Shown here piece by piece: positions 28,314 to 36,104 of a DNA stretch of 64,000 nt. Location of the stretch: assembly GCF_024199985.1 (NCBI RefSeq), contig NZ_JANARS010000005.1, positions 124,001-188,000 of the forward strand. The letters are read 5' to 3'. Position numbers and translations under genes: made by a program. Under the pieces are notes generated by a model. The model was not told the DNA's origin, did no database searches, and saw only the letters and a program-made list of their open reading frames with translations. Source of the stretch: Nocardioides pinisoli. GTDB lineage: Bacteria > Actinomycetota > Actinomycetes > Propionibacteriales > Nocardioidaceae. Every line of letters starts with the position of its first letter. The first letter of the stretch is position 1.

Positions 28314-28326
28314 AAAGGTTACCTTT
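28314..28326. promoter_or_regulatory. Short palindrome at the symporter start
   Basis: AAAGGT-T-ACCTTT is a perfect inverted repeat with a 1-nt centre. It ends 5 nt before the symporter ATG (28332) and would overlap its ribosome-binding region. It could be a repressor site; no known consensus matches convincingly. Confidence 0.4.
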
Positions 28327-28331
28327 TCAGT

Positions 28332-29720
28332 ATGACTACTTCTGTTACGACGGAGAGGAAGCCCAGCCGCTTCCGCCTCCCCTCGTTCGGCGTCCAGGTC
28401 CTGATCGGCCTGGTGCTCGGTGTCGTCCTCGGACTCGTCGCCCGCAGCATGGGTGCGGACGGCGTGGACGCCACGACCGGCGAGGTCGACCCCAACTGGC
28501 TCACCGAGACGCTGAGCACCATCGGCGGCACGTTCGTGACGCTGCTGCGCGCCGTCGTGCCCCCACTTGTCTTCCTCGCGATCGTCGCCTCGATCGCCAA
28601 CCTGCGCGACGTGACCGGGGCCGCCCGCCTCGCGTGGCGGACGCTGGCCTGGTTCGCCATCACCGCGCTCATCGCGGTCGTCATCGGCATCGTGCTCGGT
28701 CTGGTGCTGCAGCCGGGTGACCACACGAGCGTCACCTCCGACGCGGCGTCGGCACCGTCGACGACCGGCTCGTGGCTCGACTTCCTGACCGGTCTGGTCC
28801 CGGCCAACGTGCTCGGGCTCGAGGGGTCGGCCTCCAACGACGGCTCGGTCGGCCTGTCCTTCAACGTGCTCCAGATCCTCGTCGTCTCGATCGCCGTCGG
28901 CATCGCGACCCTCGAGGTCGGCGAGGCCGCCGAGCCCTTCCTCGCGTTCGTCCGCTCCGCGCTCGCCGTCGTGCAGAAGGTCCTCTGGTGGATCATCCTG
29001 CTCGCCCCGATCGCGACCGTCGGCCTGCTGGGCAACGCGGTGGCCAGCTATGGCTGGGACGCCCTCGGCTCGCTCGGCATGTTCACCGTGGCGATCTACG
29101 CCGGCCTCGCGCTCGTCGTCGCCGGCGTCTACCCCGCGCTGCTCCGCCTCCACGGGCTCTCGGTGCGCCAGTTCTTCTCCGGAGCCTGGCCGGCGATCTC
29201 CCTGGCCTTCGTGTCCCGGTCGTCGGTCGGCACCATGCCGGTCACCGAGTCCGTCACCGAGCGCAACCTCGGCGTCCCGCGCGCCTACGCGTCGTTCGCC
29301 GTGCCCCTGGGCGCCACGACCAAGATGGACGGCTGCGCCTCGATCTACCCGGCGATCTCGGCGATCTTCGTCGCGCAGTTCTTCGGCCTCGACCTCTCGG
29401 TCACCGACTACCTGCTGATCGCGTTCGTCTCGGTCATCGGCTCGGCCGCCACGGCCGGCGTCACCGGTGCCACCGTGATGCTCACGCTGACCCTGTCCAC
29501 GCTCGGCCTGCCGCTCGAGGGCGTCGGCCTGCTGCTCGCGATCGACCCGATCCTCGACATGGGTCGCACCGCGGTCAACGTCACCGGCCAGGCGCTGGTC
29601 CCGACGATCGTCGCGAAGCGCGAGGGCATCCTCGACCAGGCGACGTACGACGCCCCGCGCGGGCGCGACGCCTGGCGCGAGGTCGCCGACTCCCGCGAGC
29701 CGGCGACCGCCGCCGCCTGA
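28332..29720 (+). CDS. Dicarboxylate/amino acid:cation symporter (DAACS, GltP/DctA type)
   Basis: The 462-residue inner-membrane transporter takes up C4-dicarboxylates or glutamate/aspartate with protons or sodium. It has about eight transmembrane helices plus two re-entrant hairpins. The family motifs are visible: FVSRSSVGTMPVT (serine-rich HP1), GATTKMDGCASIYPAIS (TM7), ATAGVTGATVML (HP2) and DPILDMGRTAVNVTGQAL (TM8, with the substrate-contacting D and R). The long insert after helix 3 is typical of the family. A strong terminator hairpin (29734-29774) follows. Confidence 0.93.
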   Translation: MTTSVTTERKPSRFRLPSFGVQVLIGLVLGVVLGLVARSMGADGVDATTGEVDPNWLTETLSTIGGTFVTLLRAVVPPLVFLAIVASIANLRDVTGAARLAWRTLAWFAITALIAVVIGIVLGLVLQPGDHTSVTSDAASAPSTTGSWLDFLTGLVPANVLGLEGSASNDGSVGLSFNVLQILVVSIAVGIATLEVGEAAEPFLAFVRSALAVVQKVLWWIILLAPIATVGLLGNAVASYGWDALGSLGMFTVAIYAGLALVVAGVYPALLRLHGLSVRQFFSGAWPAISLAFVSRSSVGTMPVTESVTERNLGVPRAYASFAVPLGATTKMDGCASIYPAISAIFVAQFFGLDLSVTDYLLIAFVSVIGSAATAGVTGATVMLTLTLSTLGLPLEGVGLLLAIDPILDMGRTAVNVTGQALVPTIVAKREGILDQATYDAPRGRDAWREVADSREPATAAA

Positions 29721-29733
29721 CGGCACCTGTCAC

Positions 29734-29774
29734 CGCACCCGCGCGCCGCGACCACCTCGCGGCGCGCGGGTGCG
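29734..29774 (+). terminator. Terminator hairpin after the symporter gene
   Basis: An 18-bp perfect stem (starting CGCACCCGCGCGCC) with a 5-nt loop follows the stop codon by 13 nt and precedes the tRNA-Arg gene. Confidence 0.8.
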
Positions 29775-29801
29775 TTGCTACTGGGATACTGCTGCCCGCT
29801 G

Positions 29802-29877
29802 GCCCCCGTGGCGCAATGGATAGCGCAACGGCCTTCTAATCCGTGGGTTGCAGGTTCGAGTCCTGCCGGGGGCGCCA
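29802..29877 (+). tRNA. tRNA-Arg (anticodon TCT)
   Basis: A full cloverleaf is visible. The acceptor GCCCCCG pairs with CGGGGGC, the anticodon loop is CTTCTAA, the T arm carries GGTTCGAGTCC, and the discriminator is G. The 3' CCA is encoded (29875-29877). The anticodon TCT reads AGA/AGG codons, which are rare in this GC-rich genome. Confidence 0.96.
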
Positions 29878-29951
29878 CGTGCCGCTCGCGCACGCCGACA
29901 CGCCCGCAGAGGTCCCCGACGCGGCGGGCCTGCACCAGCAGGATGTGGTCA

Positions 29952-29980
29952 GGCCCCGCCACGTATGAGGTAGCGGGGCC
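29952..29980 (+). terminator. Hairpin downstream of tRNA-Arg
   Basis: GGCCCCGC pairs with GCGGGGCC across a 13-nt loop, about 75 nt after the tRNA. It may end the tRNA transcript. The loop is long, so confidence is moderate. Confidence 0.4.
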
Positions 29981-30017
29981 GAACGCTTGCCCGGCAGCGA
30001 CCGGTGCGCAGACGTAC

Positions 30018-30060
30018 GACGGCCCGGAGCAGGAGGTCTCGCCTCCCGCTCCGGGCCGTC
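30018..30060 (-). terminator. Terminator hairpin after the secreted protein gene
   Basis: A long stem (GACGGCCCGGAGC ... GCTCCGGGCCGTC, with an inner GGAGG/CCTCC stem) starts 24 nt beyond the end of the leftward gene at 30085. It is probably its terminator, and may serve both strands. Confidence 0.7.
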
Positions 30061-30084
30061 AGTCGCGTACGGACGTCCTGGACC

Positions 30085-30702
30085 TCAGACGCCCAGGTTG
30101 AGCGCTGCCAGGATCTGGTTGAGCAGCGTCTGCAGCTGGCCGAGGAGGCCGGCGAGCGGGCCCCCGTCGAGCAGCCCCACGACGGCGCACAGCAGGTTGC
30201 CGAGCAGGTTGCCGGCACCGGCAACGGCGGTGATGTCGAGCACGACGCGCTGCAGGTCGATCTGCAGCCCCAGGATGTTGAGGTCCAGCGGACCGAGCAC
30301 CAGGTTGAGGATGTCGCAGGCCGCGGCGTTGGCCGCGACGCGGCCGTCGGTCACCGAGGCGCCGTTGATCTTCTTGATCGGGATCGTCTGGATGCCCGAG
30401 AACTTCGTGTCGGGTCCGGCGTCCTTGATGACGCCGCTCAGGAAGCCCTTCATGTAGAGCACGCCGTCACGCTCGACGACCTTGATCGGGGTGAACGAGC
30501 CACCCACCTTGTCGCCGTTGGACGTCTTGCCGATGACCTTGCTCTTGATCTTGCCGGCGTCGGACTTGCCGACCACGGAACGGCTCGAGGTCTCGGGCGC
30601 TGACGCGCTCGCACCGGTGAGCGAGGTGAGACCGACGGTCATGGCCAGGGCGACCACCGCCCCTGCGGCGAGCCGCCGGGCTACGTGCGTGAACTGGTTC
30701 AT
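30085..30702 (-). CDS. Secreted protein, unknown, with Leu/Gly-rich C-terminus
   Basis: The 205-residue protein has a signal peptide (RRLAAGAVVALAMTVGLTSL, cleavage near ASA at about 33). The mature N-terminal half is beta-rich (GGSFTPIKVVERDGVLYMKG). The C-terminal half is amphipathic, with repeated LxLxxxLLGxLL runs and two cysteines (AACDIL, NLLCAVV) that could form a disulfide. Proteins of this composition recur in actinobacterial secretomes without an assigned function. The ATG at 30702 has a GGAGGGGAAC-like site upstream. The 223-nt upstream gap contains an ATACCCC-type palindrome (30788-30803). Confidence 0.75.
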   Translation of the reverse strand: MNQFTHVARRLAAGAVVALAMTVGLTSLTGASASAPETSSRSVVGKSDAGKIKSKVIGKTSNGDKVGGSFTPIKVVERDGVLYMKGFLSGVIKDAGPDTKFSGIQTIPIKKINGASVTDGRVAANAAACDILNLVLGPLDLNILGLQIDLQRVVLDITAVAGAGNLLGNLLCAVVGLLDGGPLAGLLGQLQTLLNQILAALNLGV

Positions 30703-30925
30703 GTTCCCCTCCGAGTGAATTGCCTCCCGCAGAGCAGCATCTGCCGCTCCCTCCGCTCGACGCTAGGGACCTGCGCTGCCGCCGGTCATACCCCTTGGGG
30801 TGCTGACACCCGGTCGAACTCGCGGTTACGCCCGCGGCCACCGCCCTGAGGGTGAAGACGCTCATGCGGCGCACCTCTCCGGGTACGGACCGGCTGTCCA
30901 CTCCCCCCACCAGATCGGAGTCCCG

Positions 30926-31084
30926 ATGACCCAGGACCTGGGCTTGAGCCTCCTGACCGTGCTCGGCGTGCTCGCCGGCATCGGAGCACTGCTGTACGTC
31001 CTCGCGGTGCTCGACCCCACCAACGTGCGCACGGCCAAGCAGCTCCCGTCGCACCGCGGGGCCCGCGGTCGCACCGACACCTAG
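30926..31084 (+). CDS. Small single-pass membrane protein
   Basis: A 52-residue protein with one transmembrane helix (LSLLTVLGVLAGIGALLYVLAV, about residues 7-28) and a basic C-terminal tail. The ATG at 30926 follows TCGGAG at about 6 nt. Its stop TAG (31082-31084) overlaps the stop of the convergent adenosine deaminase gene within the tetramer CTAG. I recognise no family. Confidence 0.6.
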   Translation: MTQDLGLSLLTVLGVLAGIGALLYVLAVLDPTNVRTAKQLPSHRGARGRTDT

Positions 31085-32094
31085 CCGGCGACGTACGCCT
31101 CGATCTCGTCGGCGATGCGTGCCTTGACGTCCGCCGGGGCGAACGACGCCTCGACCGCCGTGCGCGCCAGGTCGGCGACGCCCCGCTCGTCGAGGTCGAG
31201 CAGGCCGGCCGCCACCTCGTAGTCACCGTTGAGCGACGTGGCGAACATCGGCGGGTCGTCGGAGTTGATCGTCACCGTCACGCCGGCCTCGACGAACGTC
31301 CGCAGCGGGTGGTCCTCGATCCGGTCGACGGCCCGGGTCGCGATGTTGGACGTCGGGCACACCTCCAGCACCACGCCGGAGTCGGCCAGGTGCGCGAGGA
31401 GCTCGGGGTCCTGCGCCGCCGAGACGCCGTGGCCGATGCGCTCGGCGCCGAGCAGGCGCAGGGACTCCCAGATGGTCTCCGGCCCGGTCGTCTCCCCCGC
31501 GTGCGGCACCGAGCGCAGGCCGGCGGCGCGGGCGGTGTCGAAGTGGGTCCTGAACTGCGCCCGCGGAACGCCGATCTCGGGCCCGCCGAGCCCGAAGCCC
31601 ACCAGGGCGTCGGTGCGGTGCTCCAGTGCGTACGCGAGCGTCGCGTCGGCCGCCGGGATGCCCGACTCGCCGGGGATGTCGTAGATCCACTGCAGCACGA
31701 GCCCGAAGTCACGCTCGGCCGCGACCCGCGCGTCCTCGATGGCCTCGGTGTAGGCCTCGATCGCGATGCCGCGGGCCACCGAGGTGTAGGGCGTGCAGGT
31801 GAGCTCGGCGTAGCGCAGGTTCTGCCCCTCGGCCATCTCGCGGGCGACCTCGTAGGTCAGCAGCCGGACGTCCTCGGGCGTGCGGACCAGGTCGACGACG
31901 GCGAGGTAGACCTCGATGAAGTGGGCGAAGTCGCGGAAGGTGAAGAACTCCCGCAACGCCTCGAGGTCGGACGGGACACCGGCCGCCGGGTGGCGTGCCG
32001 CGAGCTCGGAGACGATCCGCGGCGACGCCGACCCGACGTGGTGGACGTGGAGCTCGGCCTTGGGCAGGCCGGCGATGAAGGACTGGAGACTCAC
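31081..32094 (-). CDS. add: Adenosine deaminase family protein
   Basis: The 337-residue amidohydrolase probably deaminates adenosine or a related aminopurine nucleoside. The first metal site is HVHH (near residues 16-19) in the sequence KAELHVHHVGS, where classical adenosine deaminases read HxHLDG. The general base region is VPHAGET, followed by ERIGHG, VCPTSN and the metal-binding NSDDPPMF. The frame is open to 32295, but the GTG at 32094 matches the family N-terminus. Because of the HHVG variant the true substrate may differ from adenosine. Confidence 0.88.
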   Translation of the reverse strand: MSLQSFIAGLPKAELHVHHVGSASPRIVSELAARHPAAGVPSDLEALREFFTFRDFAHFIEVYLAVVDLVRTPEDVRLLTYEVAREMAEGQNLRYAELTCTPYTSVARGIAIEAYTEAIEDARVAAERDFGLVLQWIYDIPGESGIPAADATLAYALEHRTDALVGFGLGGPEIGVPRAQFRTHFDTARAAGLRSVPHAGETTGPETIWESLRLLGAERIGHGVSAAQDPELLAHLADSGVVLEVCPTSNIATRAVDRIEDHPLRTFVEAGVTVTINSDDPPMFATSLNGDYEVAAGLLDLDERGVADLARTAVEASFAPADVKARIADEIEAYVAG

Positions 32095-32116
32095 GCCCCG
32101 CAGTGTCGCAGAGCCG

Positions 32117-32890
32117 TCAGCCGACCATCTGGGCAGCGATGTCCTGCAGGGTCTCGCCCTCGACGACCTCGCCGTCGACGAGCACCGTCGGGGTCGAGTT
32201 GACGTCCGCGTCGCCCGCAGCCTCGCCCGCGGCCTCCACCCAGCCCTCGAAGGCCATGTCCTCGATGCCGGGGCGTACGGCGTCCTCCTCCGCACCGGCC
32301 TCGACGGCCCACTCGACGAGCTGGTCGTTGTCGGGGAAGGGACCCGACTCCGGCGGCTGGTTGTCGAACAGCAGGTCGTGGAACTCCTTGGCGACCTCGG
32401 GACCGGACTCGTCGAGCACCACGGCGAACGCGTTGGCCGCCTGCGGCGAGTAGTCGCTGATCCGCTCGAGGAACGCGATCGGGCGGTACTCGACGGTGAC
32501 GTCGCCCGCCTCGACGGCCTCGTCGAGCTGGTCGCCGACGGTCTGCTCGAGCTGGCCGCAGAAGGGACAGAGGAAGTCCTCGTAGATCACGATCGACTTC
32601 GGCGCGTCGGCCTCGCCCACGACCAGGCCGTAGTCGTCGCTGGCACCGGCGGGCGCGGTGTCGGGCTTGTCGGAGCCGAGGTTGGTGACGAGGAAGTAGC
32701 CGCCGATCATCAGGACCAGCACGGCACCGATCAGGCCGAAGCGGGTGAGCTGCTCCTTGCGCTTTGCCTTCTTGCGACGCTCCTCGGCCTCCGCCCGCGC
32801 GCGCTCGGTCCGCGCCCGCCGGGCCTCCCGCTTGGCCGCGGTCGCCGCCTTCTCCTCGGCGGTCCTGTGCGAGCTCTTCTTCTGCGCCAT
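32117..32890 (-). CDS. Membrane-anchored DsbA-like thioredoxin-fold protein
   Basis: The 257-residue protein has a basic N-terminal cytoplasmic segment (RRARTERARAEAEERRKKA), one transmembrane helix (about 57-76) and an extracytoplasmic DsbA-like domain. The redox motif CPFC lies in EDFLCPFCGQLEQ and the cis-proline in NSTPTVLVDGE. It probably oxidises or isomerises disulfides in exported proteins. I chose the ATG at 32890 because GGAGGA lies 7-8 nt upstream; an earlier ATG at 32920 lacks a good site. No DsbB/VKOR partner is seen nearby. Confidence 0.9.
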   Translation of the reverse strand: MAQKKSSHRTAEEKAATAAKREARRARTERARAEAEERRKKAKRKEQLTRFGLIGAVLVLMIGGYFLVTNLGSDKPDTAPAGASDDYGLVVGEADAPKSIVIYEDFLCPFCGQLEQTVGDQLDEAVEAGDVTVEYRPIAFLERISDYSPQAANAFAVVLDESGPEVAKEFHDLLFDNQPPESGPFPDNDQLVEWAVEAGAEEDAVRPGIEDMAFEGWVEAAGEAAGDADVNSTPTVLVDGEVVEGETLQDIAAQMVG

Positions 32891-32996
32891 CGAGGCTTCC
32901 TCCGTGATCGGGGTACTCATGTGCCGGTGCTGCGTCCCCGAGCCTATGAGGCGAGGCTGAGTCGACCCTGAGAGCGTCCAAGTAGGGTTGCCCGTC

Positions 32997-33641
32997 GTGA
33001 GCGACAGACTGGTGTGGATCGACTGCGAGATGACCGGACTCGACCTGGGCGCGGACGCCCTGATCGAGGTCGCGGCCCTCGTGACGGACTTCGAGCTCAA
33101 CGTCCTCGGCGAGGGCGTCGACGTCGTCATCAAGCCGTCGCAGGAGGCCCTGGACCAGATGGTGGAGTTCGTGCGGTCCATGCACGAGAAGTCCGGCCTG
33201 CTCGACGCGCTCGACAGCGGCGTCACGCTCGCCGAGGCCGAGCAGATGGTGCTCGACCACATCAAGGAGCACTGCGCCGACGGGAGCCGCCCACCACTCG
33301 CCGGCAACACCGTGGCGACCGACCGCGCCTTCCTGGCCCGTGACATGCCGGGGCTCGAGTCGTTCCTGCACTACCGGATCGTCGACGTCTCGTCGATCAA
33401 GGAGCTGTCCCGCCGGTGGTACCCGCGCGCCTACTTCGCCGCGCCCACCAAGCGGGGCAACCACCGCGCGCTCGCCGACATCCAGGAGAGCATCGAGGAG
33501 CTGCGCTACTACCGCGAGGCCGTCTTCGTGCCCCAGCCCGGCCCCGACAGCGCCAGCGCCAAGGAGATCGCCGCGCGCCACGGCGGGCAGCTCACCGGAC
33601 TCGGCCCGGACACCGACGCCGATTCCGGATCCGCCGGCTGA
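32997..33641 (+). CDS. orn: Oligoribonuclease
   Basis: The 214-residue DEDDh 3'-5' exonuclease degrades RNA oligonucleotides of 2-5 nt and pGpG. The catalytic [10 protein letters not shown] block (D9, E11), [11 protein letters not shown] and YRIVDVSS, and the later NHRALADI block with the catalytic His and Asp are all present. The 30-residue C-terminal extension is common in actinobacteria. The GTG at 32997 lies 8 nt after TAGGGT (32983-32988), a probable leaderless promoter. tRNA-His follows 46 nt downstream. Confidence 0.96.
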   Translation: MSDRLVWIDCEMTGLDLGADALIEVAALVTDFELNVLGEGVDVVIKPSQEALDQMVEFVRSMHEKSGLLDALDSGVTLAEAEQMVLDHIKEHCADGSRPPLAGNTVATDRAFLARDMPGLESFLHYRIVDVSSIKELSRRWYPRAYFAAPTKRGNHRALADIQESIEELRYYREAVFVPQPGPDSASAKEIAARHGGQLTGLGPDTDADSGSAG

Positions 33642-33687
33642 GTGCCCTACACTTCTCGTCGTCCGCAGCCGGAACGCTGCGGGACAT

Positions 33688-33764
33688 GGTGGGTATAGCT
33701 CAGCTGGTAGAGCGCCGCCTTGTGGTGGCGGATGTCGCGGGTTCAAGTCCCGTTACTCACCCCA
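33688..33764 (+). tRNA. tRNA-His (anticodon GTG)
   Basis: The acceptor GTGGGTA (33689-33695) pairs with TACTCAC. The G-1 at 33688 and the C73 discriminator are the histidine identity pair. The anticodon loop is TTGTGGT, the T arm is GGGTTCAAGTCCC, and CCA is encoded (33762-33764). A TACACT hexamer at 33648-33653 is a plausible -10 element. Confidence 0.97.
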
Positions 33765-33770
33765 GACAGA

Positions 33771-33809
33771 TCGAGCCCCTGACCTGCAGAGATGCGGTCA
33801 GGGGCTCGA
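33771..33809. terminator. Bidirectional terminator between tRNA-His and the CPBP gene
   Basis: TCGAGCCCCTGACC pairs perfectly (14 bp) with GGTCAGGGGCTCGA across an 11-nt loop, starting 7 nt after the tRNA. The right arm contains the last codons and stop of the convergent CPBP protease gene, so one hairpin probably ends both transcripts. Confidence 0.8.
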
Positions 33810-34670
33810 GTCGTTCGCGCCGGATCGCGTGCCCACGTGGGACCCACCGGCGGATGCTGGAGAGGTGTCCGGCACGTCCATCTCGACCGCAGCACCAGGA
33901 GCATGGCCCCGACCGCTGGCGAGGTGGAGGACGAACGCCATGGCTCCTGCGAGGGCGTACACCAGGGCGAGGAGGAGGTCGAGGCGGTCGCGGTCGGGCC
34001 CGGTGACCATGGAGAAGAAGAATGTCGCGCCGAAGGCGTTGACCGACGCGTGCCAGACAGCCGCCAAGGTCCAGGAGCCACGTCGGTGTTGCAGCATCAA
34101 CAGGGCGATGACCTGGAATCCGGCATTGGCGAGGACAGCGATCGAGAGTGGCATGTGACCCGTGAGGACGAGCGGCATGTGCCACAGGATCCGAAGGGGA
34201 GCCAGGACTGCGAACGCTCCGAGCAGCCCGAAGCGGCGAAGCAGGATCGGTGCAGCGAACGCAGTCCACCCCGCCTCCTCGCCCAACCCGACCAGGACCA
34301 GCATGGCCACGAACGTCACCGGCACCTCGGGCCAGGCGCCGAGCTGGGCGCCGGTGGGCAGGGGTGCACCCAGGAGGTGATTCACGAACACGATGGATAC
34401 GTCCAGGAGTAGTGGCGCAACCACCGCAAGCAGGTACAGCCAGGGCGATGCTGCCCAGGTGCGGAGGGACCGCCCCCCGCCGCGGAGAGCAGCCCGTCCC
34501 TGGCAGGACGTGACGACAAGGGCGGCCAGCGCCGGCCCGAGCGGCATGTTCTCGGGGTTGGTTCCCAGGCCGACGGCGGCAAGCCCGTACGCCGACCAGC
34601 CGAACAGGCAGGCGAGCAACGCGAACGCGGAGATCGGGTGACTCCGTACGAGGTGGACGGGCGAGGACAT
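33798..34670 (-). CDS. CPBP family intramembrane metalloprotease (Abi/CAAX-like)
   Basis: The 290-residue membrane protein has about eight helices and the three CPBP motifs: EEAGWTAFAAP (glutamate pair), RILWHMPLVL (first His) and WHASVNAFG (second His). Family members are Rce1-like glutamate intramembrane proteases; bacterial roles include bacteriocin self-immunity and signalling. The C-terminal 45 residues are soluble and variable. It is convergent with tRNA-His and divergent from the two-component operon, about 200 nt away. This could mean a functional link to that system, but none is proven. Confidence 0.88.
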   Translation of the reverse strand: MSSPVHLVRSHPISAFALLACLFGWSAYGLAAVGLGTNPENMPLGPALAALVVTSCQGRAALRGGGRSLRTWAASPWLYLLAVVAPLLLDVSIVFVNHLLGAPLPTGAQLGAWPEVPVTFVAMLVLVGLGEEAGWTAFAAPILLRRFGLLGAFAVLAPLRILWHMPLVLTGHMPLSIAVLANAGFQVIALLMLQHRRGSWTLAAVWHASVNAFGATFFFSMVTGPDRDRLDLLLALVYALAGAMAFVLHLASGRGHAPGAAVEMDVPDTSPASAGGSHVGTRSGANDSSP

Positions 34671-34868
34671 GGGGACTCCCTGGGTAGTGCCACCCCGAAC
34701 GAAGCGGCACCACCACAGTCCTGCGTCGAAGACGAGTCGGGCATCGGACGCCGGACTCGACCTTCAGCGGTACTCGGGACCCGTGCCACGTCCCCAGTGT
34801 CATTCCCCAGACCGATGTCGCCCGCGAGCGGCGGACCTAGTCTGGTCGGACTCCAGGAGGCGGGACCC

Positions 34869-36104
34869 ATGACGTCGAACGCTGTGCCGATGATCGATCA
34901 GCCCCGCCGCGGCGTAGGAAGCCAGGGCGGCCAGCTCGCGTTCGACATGCTCCTGGCCGTGGTGTGCCTGGGGGTCACGCTGGCGATCAACCTCAGCGGC
35001 TCCGAGTCCGTCCCCGCGAACCGCGACCACGACGCCCTGACCGTGGGACTGACCGTGCTGGCGGTGGGCAGCATCGCGCTTCGACGCCGCTGGCCATTGG
35101 GGGTCCTGCTGGTGACGATTGCCGGAGTCCTCGCACTGGTCGTGGTGAAGGGCACCGTGGGGCCGGCGACACTCGGGCCCATCGTTGCGGCATACACCGC
35201 AGCGGCTCACGGCAGCGCCCGCACCGCCCACAGAGCCATCCTCGCGGTGGTCGTGGCGCTGGCGCTCACGTGGTTCCTGGACCCTGTGGACCTCAGCGGT
35301 GAGGGAGCGGTGCTCACCGCGATCGTCTTCGCCGCCGTGCTTCTCCTCGGCACCGGAACACGAGAGCGGCGCGACCGCTCCGTGGCCGATGTCTCGGCCG
35401 CCGAACAACGTGTGGCGCTGGAGCGGGAGCGGGCCGATGTGGAGCGCGAACGGGCTCTGCAGAGCGCGACCGTGGAGCGCCTTCGGATCACTCGCGAGCT
35501 TCACGACGTGCTGGGTCACGCCCTGAGTGTGATGGTCGTGCAGGCGGGGGCGGCCGGACGGCTGTTGGACACCGACGACCGAGGACGGGCCCGCGAAGCC
35601 GTGGCCGAGATCGAACGCACCGGGCGGCAGTCGATGACCGAGATGCGCCACCTGCTCGGGATCCTGCGTGACGGCGAGCCCGGGCCCGCCGCCTCGCCCC
35701 GCAGGCCCTCCCCGAGCCTCGAGGACGTCGACGCCCTGGTGGCCCGCGTGGGCGAGGCGGGGCTCGACGCCACCGTGACGGTGCGTGGGAGCCGGGGCAC
35801 CGTGGCCGCCGGCGTCGACCTTGCCGCGTACCGGATCGTGCAGGAAGCCCTCACCAACTGCCTCAAGCACTCGGGCGCCACCCACGCCTCGGTCCTGGTG
35901 GACTACCGGACGCGCGAGGTCGAGGTCGAGGTCGTCGACGACGGACGGGGTGCGAGTGCCGTGGAGGAGGAGTCCGTCACGGGGCACGGCGTGGCCGGGA
36001 TGCACGAACGGGTGGCCATGTACGGCGGCGACCTGGCCGTCGGCAGCCGTCCTGGTGGGGGCTTCAGCGTCCAGGCGACCTTCCCGCGCGAGTTGACGCC
36101 ATGA
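34869..36104 (+). CDS. Sensor histidine kinase (HisKA_3 type)
   Basis: The 411-residue kinase has an N-terminal membrane region with about four to five helices (residues 25-165) and no large extracellular domain. A short coiled coil (ERERADVERERALQ) leads to the HisKA_3 dimerisation domain, with phospho-acceptor His212 in RELHDVLGHALSV. The HATPase domain follows (IVQEALTNCLKHSG as N box, VVDDGRG, GHGVAGMHERVAMYGG). The frame is open upstream to 34638, but the ATG at 34869 has AGGAGG 8 nt upstream. Its stop overlaps the response regulator start by 4 nt (ATGA), so the pair is coupled. Confidence 0.93.
   Translation: MTSNAVPMIDQPRRGVGSQGGQLAFDMLLAVVCLGVTLAINLSGSESVPANRDHDALTVGLTVLAVGSIALRRRWPLGVLLVTIAGVLALVVVKGTVGPATLGPIVAAYTAAAHGSARTAHRAILAVVVALALTWFLDPVDLSGEGAVLTAIVFAAVLLLGTGTRERRDRSVADVSAAEQRVALERERADVERERALQSATVERLRITRELHDVLGHALSVMVVQAGAAGRLLDTDDRGRAREAVAEIERTGRQSMTEMRHLLGILRDGEPGPAASPRRPSPSLEDVDALVARVGEAGLDATVTVRGSRGTVAAGVDLAAYRIVQEALTNCLKHSGATHASVLVDYRTREVEVEVVDDGRGASAVEEESVTGHGVAGMHERVAMYGGDLAVGSRPGGGFSVQATFPRELTP

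Noticed and set aside
28086..29726. Open frame of 546 codons on the - strand
   Set aside because: It is the complement of the dicarboxylate symporter gene and is highly charged with no domain.
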